Origin: Planctomycetota bacterium
Lineage (GTDB): Bacteria > Planctomycetota > Planctomycetia > Planctomycetales > Planctomycetaceae
Direction of reading: 5' to 3'
Length of the DNA stretch: 5,264 nucleotides
NCBI GenBank assembly: GCA_023429275.1
Contig: JAEYWB010000656.1
Coordinates: forward strand, 1 to 5,264
Each line of letters starts with the position of its first letter. Position 1 is the first letter of the stretch. The position numbers and the translations under genes were made by a program. Positions 1 to 4,403 of this stretch are shown in pieces. The notes beneath the pieces are model-generated. The model was not told where the DNA came from and searched no databases. It saw only the letters and a list, made by a program, of their open reading frames with translations.

Positions 1-2
1 AA

Positions 3-1385
3 GTCGCGCTCGTCGTCCCGGTCACGAATACCGAAGACCTCAAGAAGACGCTCGGCATGTCGGGGCGACTGACCCTCAAGAGTGGAGAGGGGGACGGAAA
101 GTTCGTTCTCGACGCGCCGAACAAGAAGGTTCCCGTCCGGATTCAGGGGGGCTGGGGGGTCCTCTGCGAGAAGGAAGAGCTGATCGACGAGGTCGCCGCA
201 AAGGCCGACCGCTGGCACGAGATTCTTGGCACGAGCGACGTGGCGGTCTACCTCGCCTGGAGCCGACTCCCCGCGAAGTTCGTCGATGAGGCGGTCGAGA
301 AGATGTCGCATGACGCCAGCCGCGACCGGGAGCGTCGAGAAGGAGAGAGCGACGTGGAATTCGAGATGCGGCAGTGGGGAACCGACGTCGCTCTCAAGTC
401 GAGCGAGCGGTTCGTCCGTGATCTCGACGCCGTCACCTTCAGCTTCGATATCAACGAGAAGGGGAAGCGTCTCGAGGCGGAGCTGAACGTGATTCCCAAG
501 GCCGGATCGAAGCTGGCGGAGCACCTGACGCGGCTTCCGGCGGCGACGCAGTTTGCCAGCCAGACCTCTCATTCCGACGCGCTCCTCTTCACAATGTCGA
601 TGGCCAGCCCGCGGATCGTCCAGGAAGGGGTGGGGAAGCTGATTCAGAAGGGGCGGAGCGATGCGGAAGTCAAGGTCAAGGACGAGATGCATCTCGGCCT
701 TCTCCGCCGCCTGCTTGATGTCGCGTCGGATGTCCTGGCGGGGGATGCGTTCGACGGGTTCGTCCGTGTTGTCCCGTCGGAGGATCACCACGTGTCGGTC
801 GTCGCGGGGACCCGCTGCCGGCAGGACAGCGAGCTGTCGAATCTCCTGACGACGGTTCTTCCCGAGGCGGCGAAGAGCAGCGACGTCAAGGGGCTCAAGG
901 TCGACGCCCTCGTAATGGAACAGGTCCGGATTCACCAGATCGATCCGGCGAAGTCGCGCCGTGAAGACGAGAAGCTCTTCGGGACCGAAGCGTCGGTCTT
1001 CGTCGGGACCGGCAACGGAGCAATCTGGGCGGGAGTCGGCGGTCCGCAGACGATGCAGATTCTGAAAGAGACGGTCGCTCCGCAGGCACTCACGGCCGGC
1101 CCGGGGAAGGCGACGCCTGGACAGGCGCCCGCCGCGCCCCCATCGATCCTGTCTCTCGTTGTCCACCTCAAGCCCTGGGCTGGAATGATCGAGAACGCGG
1201 GTGATCAACCGAAGCATGTCCGTGCGGCGATCGCCGGCAGCCTCCGCGAGGCCGATGCGGACGAAGTGGCTCTTCGGCTCCATGCGACGCCCGAAGGTCT
1301 GAAGCTCCGGTTCACGGCGGACGACTCGGGGCTTCGAGCGGTCCTGGCGGGGATGGCGGCCGAGCAGGAGAAGAAGGGGGAGTAG
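3..1385 (+). CDS. Hypothetical protein of unknown family, N-terminus outside the window
   Basis: The frame is open from the left edge (first full codon at 3, reading VALVVPVTNTEDLKKTLG) to a TAG stop at 1383-1385, so 460 residues are visible and the true start lies upstream. I do not recognise a named domain. The opening (a short beta-rich stretch, then TEDLKKTLG) and the alternation of beta-strands with charged helices are typical of large secreted planctomycete proteins of unknown role, but any signal peptide would be outside the window. The segment LDAVTFSFDINEKGKRLEAELNV has the look of a beta-sheet repeat. A Pro/Gly/Ala linker (APGKATPGQAPAAPP-like, around 1097-1145) separates the main part from a C-terminal alpha/beta unit that ends in a charged EQEKKGE tail. 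There are no predicted membrane segments in the visible part and no obvious catalytic motif. The codon phase is clean throughout, with no sign of frameshift. An internal ATG at 57 is not a likely start because coding sequence continues upstream of it. Confidence 0.85.
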   Translation, partial: VALVVPVTNTEDLKKTLGMSGRLTLKSGEGDGKFVLDAPNKKVPVRIQGGWGVLCEKEELIDEVAAKADRWHEILGTSDVAVYLAWSRLPAKFVDEAVEKMSHDASRDRERREGESDVEFEMRQWGTDVALKSSERFVRDLDAVTFSFDINEKGKRLEAELNVIPKAGSKLAEHLTRLPAATQFASQTSHSDALLFTMSMASPRIVQEGVGKLIQKGRSDAEVKVKDEMHLGLLRRLLDVASDVLAGDAFDGFVRVVPSEDHHVSVVAGTRCRQDSELSNLLTTVLPEAAKSSDVKGLKVDALVMEQVRIHQIDPAKSRREDEKLFGTEASVFVGTGNGAIWAGVGGPQTMQILKETVAPQALTAGPGKATPGQAPAAPPSILSLVVHLKPWAGMIENAGDQPKHVRAAIAGSLREADADEVALRLHATPEGLKLRFTADDSGLRAVLAGMAAEQEKKGE

Positions 1386-1552
1386 CCCCTTTCGAGAAGT
1401 CGTCGTTCGCTTCGCGATTGGCCCCCTTTCGTGGAGCGAAAGGCGGCATTGCGGGGCTCGCGCGGTCCACAGCGGCCGCTCCCGCTCCCCTCGCATCCGG
1501 AGACGCCGGCAGCAATTCCCGCGGCCGTGGCCAGGAAGCCTCTGCGATCCAT
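1205..1552 (-). pseudogene. Orphan Tat/lipoprotein leader, probable gene remnant
   Basis: On the minus strand an ATG at 1552-1550 is preceded by GGAGG (plus-strand cctcc, 1559-1563) with a 6-base spacer, a textbook start. The first 20 residues read MDRRGFLATAAGI then AAGVSGC: a twin-arginine RRGFL motif, a short hydrophobic stretch and a lipobox VSGC with Cys20 (codon 1493-1495). This predicts Tat export and lipid anchoring. The frame continues to a TGA at 1205-1207 (115 codons), but after about residue 30 the product becomes Arg/Ser/Pro-rich, runs through the palindrome at 1421-1447 (about codons 36-44) and then lies antisense to the last 181 bases of the upstream gene, so that part is probably not real protein. 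Either the leader is all that remains of a deleted lipoprotein gene, or it encodes a very short lipoprotein. A chance occurrence is possible but requires both the ribosome site and the complete leader to arise by accident. Confidence 0.4.
1421..1447 (-). repeat. REP-like palindrome 1
   Basis: The arms CCTTTCGT (1425-1432) and GCGAAAGG (1436-1443) form an 8-bp stem (last pair T-G) around a GGA triloop. After one C/C mismatch, GCC (1421-1423) pairs with GGC (1445-1447). Read on the minus strand it is a GCCG head, then CCTTTCGC, TCC and ACGAAAGG, the same plan as the two palindromes at 4269-4386 but with a different stem sequence. No T-run follows on either strand, so it is not a standard intrinsic terminator, although it lies 36 bases past the stop of the upstream gene and could still act as a 3' end stabiliser. 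Orientation is given as head-first. Confidence 0.55.
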
Positions 1553-1558
1553 GAAGCA

Positions 1559-1563
1559 CCTCC
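1559..1563 (-). promoter_or_regulatory. Ribosome binding site of the Tat leader ORF
   Basis: GGAGG on the minus strand, 6 bases before the ATG at 1552. This is the strongest Shine-Dalgarno match next to a plausible ATG in the window and decides the start of the leader ORF over the in-frame upstream codon at 1582. Confidence 0.45.
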
Positions 1564-1594
1564 GATGGGGCCTCGACTTCACGGCGGATCGGAA

Positions 1595-1605
1595 CCCCGG
1601 CGGGG
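1595..1605. repeat. Small GC hairpin CCCC-GGC-GGGG
   Basis: Four perfect G-C pairs around a 3-base loop in the gap upstream of acpS. Short GC palindromes arise easily at this base composition, and no function is proposed. Confidence 0.25.
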
Positions 1606-1612
1606 CAACTTT

Positions 1613-1631
1613 CTGAAGGATCTCCTTTCAG
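1613..1631. repeat. Imperfect hairpin upstream of acpS
   Basis: CTGAAGG (from 1613) pairs with CCTTTCAG (ending 1631), giving seven pairs with one bulged T around a short ATCT loop. It lies about 150 bases before acpS and about 50 bases before the minus-strand leader ORF, so it could belong to the leader region of either. No flanking T-tract is present. Confidence 0.3.
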
Positions 1632-1782
1632 TCCCGGCGTTGCCAGGGATGGAGACGCGACGCTCTTCCGCAGGAATCTGCCTGCCTGGCGCAGCGGCAC
1701 GCCTTTGCGGCCCGCTATCCTCGTGGCTCCTCGCGCCGTCAAGGCGATGGAACGTGAGGGAGAGCGGCGGAGCGCGAGCGAT

Positions 1783-2175
1783 ATGATCATTGGACTCGGA
1801 ACCGACATCATCGAGGTCCAGCGGATCGGCGAGATGATTGACCGGCACGGAGACCTTTTCCTGAAGCGGGTCTTCACGCCGCTCGAGATCGATTACTGCC
1901 AGCAGAAGAAGTCCTGCAATCAGCACTATGCAGGCCGCTGGGCCGCCAAGGAAGCGGTGATGAAGACCCTCGGCACCGGGTTCACGAAAGGGGTCGGCTG
2001 GACCGACATCGAGGTCTGCACGCGCCGCAGCGGCCAGCCGTACCTGCAGATGTCGGGGGGAGCGGCCGAGTACGCGAAGGGACTCGGGATCGACGAGATC
2101 CTGATCACGATCTCCCACTGCCGCAGCTACGCCACCGCCACGGCGATCGCCTTCCGCCACGGTCCCACGTCGTAG
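1783..2175 (+). CDS. acpS: Holo-[acyl-carrier-protein] synthase AcpS
   Basis: This is a 130-residue protein of the 4'-phosphopantetheinyl transferase family, AcpS type. It transfers the phosphopantetheine arm of coenzyme A to the conserved serine of apo-acyl carrier protein in the cytoplasm, activating fatty-acid synthesis. The N-terminal GLGTDIIEVQRI places the Mg-binding Asp at residue 8. RWAAKEAVMKTLGTG (residues 52-66) carries the second metal ligand Glu57 and the conserved WAAKEA-K-LG signature. The C-terminal ISHCRSYATATAIA matches the last family strand, whose usual form is ISHs-a-A-A. Length and motif spacing are normal. The ATG at 1783 puts Asp at position 8 as in the family. In-frame starts further upstream would add an Arg-rich tail with no homology. 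The ribosome site is weak (GGAG at 1769-1772, 10 bases away). The gene stands alone on the plus strand and converges with the next gene. Confidence 0.96.
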   Translation: MIIGLGTDIIEVQRIGEMIDRHGDLFLKRVFTPLEIDYCQQKKSCNQHYAGRWAAKEAVMKTLGTGFTKGVGWTDIEVCTRRSGQPYLQMSGGAAEYAKGLGIDEILITISHCRSYATATAIAFRHGPTS

Positions 2176-2183
2176 CCATCCCG

Positions 2184-2203
2184 GCCGGCCGCTACTTGCC
2201 GGC
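2184..2203. terminator. Possible shared hairpin between convergent stops
   Basis: GCCGGC at 2184-2189 can pair with GCCGGC at 2198-2203 across an 8-base loop that includes the TAG of the minus-strand gene (2194-2192). It sits where both convergent transcripts end, but there is no T-run on either side and each arm is itself palindromic, so a terminator role is only a positional guess. Confidence 0.25.
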
Positions 2204-3028
2204 GTTCCCCGAACCGGAAGGTTGGCCGGGCTTCTGGCTCTTCGGAGCGCCACCGAGGGCTTTCAGCCGGGCCTCGAGTTGCGCGATCGTCTGCTGGAGC
2301 GACGCCGCAATGTCGGCTGACGTCCGAAGGCTCCGGTCCGCCTCGAGGCGGTCGTTGGCGGCCCCTCCCCTCGATCGCTCCGCCTCGGCTCTCGCCTTCG
2401 CGGCGGCGACATCCGCATCATGGACCCGCTTCCACTCCGCGCTCGAGCTGAAGAGCTCGTTGCGGATCCGGGTGAGAGACTCGGAGGCCTCCATCAGTTC
2501 GGCCAGCCGGGCCACGTACTTCGCGTCTCCCTTGAGAGCGGCCCGCTGCTCCGCCGTCAGCGTCCCGAGCTCCCTGAGCCGCTCCGATTCCTTCTCGTCG
2601 CTCGCCGGGGGAGGCCACTTGAGGATGCGGTGCATTTCGATGTCGACCGCTCGGCGAGCAGACTCGAACGCCGTGAGCGCGCGGTCGAACGGGGAACCCT
2701 CGGGCTGAGCTTCGAGAATCTTATGCTCGATCTCGTCGAGTTGTTTCTGCGACTCCCGGTGCGTCGCGTTTGCCTGTTCAATGGACCGTCGCGCGGAAAT
2801 CGCCCGGCTCCGGGCCTCGGCAATCTCCGCCTCGCTGTGAGACGCCCGGTTCCTGAGCTGGTCGAGCTGCTCCCTGGCGTTCTCGAGCTGCTTCTGAACC
2901 TTGGCGATCTCCTGCTGCCGCATGGCGGCACTTGCCCGGCCCGATCTCCCGCGGGGAGCAGCGGTCGCGGAAATCGCGGTCAGGAGACCGAGGAATGCAA
3001 AGACGAGAGGGAGCAGGCGGGGACGCAT
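2192..3028 (-). CDS. Secreted coiled-coil protein of unknown function
   Basis: The 278-residue product starts at an ATG (3028-3026) that gives a clear signal peptide: MRPR, a hydrophobic core LLPLVFAFLGLLTAIS, then ATAA, with likely cleavage near residue 23. The mature protein is dominated by helix-forming, heptad-like sequence: residues about 36-108 (QKQLENAREQLDQLRNRA and onward), a WPPP break at 138-141, a second helical part at 143-200, and a third at 203-257 rich in Ala/Arg/Glu with LQQTIAQLEARLKAL. The tail (259-278) is Gly/Ser/Pro/Lys-rich and probably disordered. No enzymatic motif or named domain is recognisable, and a structural or tethering role in the periplasm is an inference from the coiled coil. 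Starting instead at 3157 would add 43 residues, overlap the neighbouring gene and bury the signal peptide, so it was not chosen. No strong ribosome site is seen. The opposite-strand frame over the same bases lacks any protein-like features. Confidence 0.82.
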   Translation of the reverse strand: MRPRLLPLVFAFLGLLTAISATAAPRGRSGRASAAMRQQEIAKVQKQLENAREQLDQLRNRASHSEAEIAEARSRAISARRSIEQANATHRESQKQLDEIEHKILEAQPEGSPFDRALTAFESARRAVDIEMHRILKWPPPASDEKESERLRELGTLTAEQRAALKGDAKYVARLAELMEASESLTRIRNELFSSSAEWKRVHDADVAAAKARAEAERSRGGAANDRLEADRSLRTSADIAASLQQTIAQLEARLKALGGAPKSQKPGQPSGSGNAGK

Positions 3029-3083
3029 GGCGAACTCATCAATGTGCGGCGGGAGTGCGCAGCGGGAGGGACCGGCTCTTCCC

Positions 3084-3092
3084 ATTTTAGCA
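3084..3092 (-). promoter_or_regulatory. Possible extended -10 promoter of the coiled-coil gene
   Basis: On the minus strand TGCTAAAAT matches an extended -10 element (TGn followed by five of six bases of TATAAT), and it is the most AT-rich point in a GC-rich 97-base gap. It would start transcription about 50 bases before the ATG at 3028. No -35 match is seen at the expected distance. If real, the gene has its own promoter rather than depending on read-through from the ATP-grasp gene. Confidence 0.35.
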
Positions 3093-3125
3093 GCCCCGTC
3101 CGCCGCACTCCGAGAAGGAAATGCG

Positions 3126-4244
3126 TTACATGTCCGACAGGCTTTTGAGCACTCCATCGGGCAGAAAGCGAACCTTCTCGACCCTGTTCCCGCCGCGTGA
3201 GAGAGGCGTGGCCGGGGGCGAGCCCCGTAACCCGCCGTCGACGATCCGGCCGGCCAGATTCTCGCTGAGCAGCGCGCGATAGCCGATGTAGCTCGTCGTC
3301 AGACGTGGATTGATTTCGATCAGGAGCGGCGGCCGGGAGGGGGCCTCAGGAAGGAGCAGATCGAAGCCGACCCATCCCCGGAGCCCCGGCAGCGTCCGGA
3401 TCACCGAGGAAACGAGCGACTCCACCTCCTCCGTCGGACAGCCCGGAGCGGGAATCGTCCCTCCCCGGTAACTCAATCGGCCGTCGCTCGAGAGGTGCTG
3501 TTCTCCGGCCGGCAGCAGTTCGAAGTCCTCCTGGCCGCGGACGATCGCCGCCATCGTGATCGCCCGCCCCGCGACGAACGGCTGGACGATCCAGCCGGAG
3601 GGCCATGGCTCCGCCTGCATCAGGGCCGCGACCGTCTCCCATCCGAGAAGAGGAGACGGAAGAACGCCCGGCCCGCTGACGACAAACGTCGACTGCGATC
3701 CAGCCCCGTCGCGGGGCTTCACGACGATCGGCCAGGGGAGGGATGACTCCTCGCCCGGCGTCCCCCCGCTCCAGCCGGAAGCCGAGACAGAGGCCGTGCG
3801 CGCGGCAGCCATGGTCCGTGGCGTCGGGATGCCTCGATCCGCAAGCCATTCGGCCAGCAACAGCTTGTCGCTGCAGAGGCGGACTGCCTCGACGGAGCCG
3901 TTGAGCGCGGCCGCTTCCGTCACCTCGAGGTCGGAAATGCGTCGGCCGAGAATGTCATCGCATTCCGGAGCGATCACCCACGTGAAGTCCGCATCCCGCG
4001 ACAGTTCCCGACTGACAGCGACCTCTTCACGCTGTCCGCGGACGATCCGGATCTCGACCCCGGCAGGCCAGGACGGGGGAGGGAGACGGTGGTCCCAGGT
4101 CGTCACGACTTGAAGAGTGCCGACGCGTGCGAGATCCTCCGCGACCGCCAGAAGCATGGCGCGTCCCTCGGTGGCGAGCGACAGCGGCAGAGGGCCGTCC
4201 GGCCATCCGCCGCCGCACACGAATTCCGAGAGGAAGATCTTCAA
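3126..4244 (-). CDS. ATP-grasp ligase, COG1821/MfnD-like
   Basis: This 372-residue cytoplasmic enzyme of the ATP-grasp superfamily would couple ATP hydrolysis to joining a carboxylate to an amine through an acyl-phosphate. Visible signatures are the N-terminal KIFLSEFVCGGG (2-13), APECDDILGRR (92-102), SDKLLLAEWLADRGIPTPRT (125-144) with a nucleotide-side Lys127, VVKPRDGAGS (174-183) with Lys176 and a glycine-rich loop, VQPFVAGRAIT (220-230), GFDLLL (293-298) and LLIEINPRLTTS (307-318), where Glu310 and Asn312 are the Mg-ATP ligands. The opening motif and APE-D segment resemble COG1821, whose known member MfnD glutamylates tyramine in methanofuran synthesis. Planctomycetes carry scattered genes for pterin/furan-linked C1 transfer, so that role is plausible but inferred. 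The TTG at 4244-4242 is preferred because the family begins at KIF. A TTG at 4307 has a better ribosome site (GGAGG, plus-strand cctcc at 4316-4320, 8 bases away) but would add 21 Arg-rich residues encoded across a palindrome. The frame itself extends to a GTG at 4325. Confidence 0.85.
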   Translation of the reverse strand: MKIFLSEFVCGGGWPDGPLPLSLATEGRAMLLAVAEDLARVGTLQVVTTWDHRLPPPSWPAGVEIRIVRGQREEVAVSRELSRDADFTWVIAPECDDILGRRISDLEVTEAAALNGSVEAVRLCSDKLLLAEWLADRGIPTPRTMAAARTASVSASGWSGGTPGEESSLPWPIVVKPRDGAGSQSTFVVSGPGVLPSPLLGWETVAALMQAEPWPSGWIVQPFVAGRAITMAAIVRGQEDFELLPAGEQHLSSDGRLSYRGGTIPAPGCPTEEVESLVSSVIRTLPGLRGWVGFDLLLPEAPSRPPLLIEINPRLTTSYIGYRALLSENLAGRIVDGGLRGSPPATPLSRGGNRVEKVRFLPDGVLKSLSDM

Positions 4245-4268
4245 AGGGCGGAACGTCTCCGGGCCTCG

Positions 4269-4294
4269 GTCGCCATCTCGCTCTGGGCGAGATG
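4269..4294 (+). repeat. REP-like palindrome 3, GTCGC head
   Basis: The head GTCGC (4269-4273) is followed by the arms CATCTCGC (4274-4281) and GCGAGATG (4287-4294), an 8-bp perfect stem around the loop TCTGG. Head plus left arm match palindrome 2 at 11 of 13 positions. The stem difference (C-G here, T-A there) is compensated in the opposite arm, so base pairing is conserved rather than sequence alone. It falls inside the longer versions of the ATP-grasp reading frame, which favours the later TTG start. Confidence 0.6.
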
Positions 4295-4362
4295 AGCGAG
4301 GGGACAATCGGCGCCCCTCCGCCACTTGTGGTCTTGCAATCGGACGTCAATCGTGGCTCGCA

Positions 4363-4386
4363 CATCTTGCGGAGCAAGATGGCTAC
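4363..4386 (-). repeat. REP-like palindrome 2, GTAGC head
   Basis: The arms CATCTTGC (4363-4370) and GCAAGATG (4374-4381) form a perfect 8-bp stem around the triloop GGA, followed by GCTAC (4382-4386), which reads GTAGC on the minus strand. GTAG is the tetranucleotide head typical of REP elements recognised by RAYT transposases. It lies 17 bases beyond the lactonase stop and has no T-run, so it is not a classical terminator, although a 3' end role is possible. Confidence 0.6.
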
Positions 4387-4403
4387 TCTCGACGCGTCCG
4401 CGG

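Larger units (their letters stand above)
1386..1782. other. 397-base intergenic gap upstream of acpS
   Basis: This gap follows the stop of the first gene and precedes the preferred acpS start. It contains a REP-like palindrome (1421-1447), an orphan Tat/lipoprotein leader with its own ribosome binding site on the minus strand (1552 downward), a compact CCCC-GGC-GGGG hairpin at 1595-1605 and an imperfect hairpin at 1613-1631. I see no tRNA, no convincing sigma-70 promoter and no recognisable riboswitch for acpS. Frames open across the gap on either strand give low-complexity Arg/Pro/Ala-rich products apart from the leader itself. The most economical reading is a decayed gene remnant plus the acpS upstream region. 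Confidence 0.6.
4245..4403. other. Gap with an outward-facing palindrome pair
   Basis: These 159 bases separate the lactonase stop from the preferred ATP-grasp start. They contain two related palindromes in opposite orientation (4269-4294 and 4363-4386) and a GGAGG on the minus strand (4320-4316). I see no promoter with both boxes. Confidence 0.5.

Noticed and set aside
1421..1447. Palindrome read as a Rho-independent terminator
   Set aside because: There is no T-run after the stem on either strand, and the same architecture recurs at 4269-4386 in other gene contexts, so a repeat family fits better.
1705..1782. 26-residue N-terminal extension of acpS
   Set aside because: It would shift the conserved Asp from position 8 to 34 and adds an Arg/Glu-rich stretch foreign to the family.
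1418..1786. Plus-strand frame across the gap before acpS as a small gene
   Set aside because: It has Arg/Ala/Pro-rich low-complexity product, no ribosome site worth noting, and overlaps the palindrome and the acpS start.
1579..2253. Long open frame on the minus strand opposite acpS (224 codons)
   Set aside because: It covers the unmistakable acpS gene in antisense, has an Arg/Leu/Pro-rich composition typical of high-GC shadow frames, and no signal or motif.
2420..3148. Open plus-strand frame opposite the coiled-coil gene (242 codons)
   Set aside because: The minus-strand reading has a signal peptide and coherent coiled coil, whereas this one is an Arg/Leu/Pro-rich antisense reading with no protein-like domain.
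3556..4113. Open plus-strand frame opposite the ATP-grasp gene (185 codons)
   Set aside because: It is antisense to a gene with clear catalytic motifs; the Ser/Arg/Thr-rich composition mirrors that coding strand.
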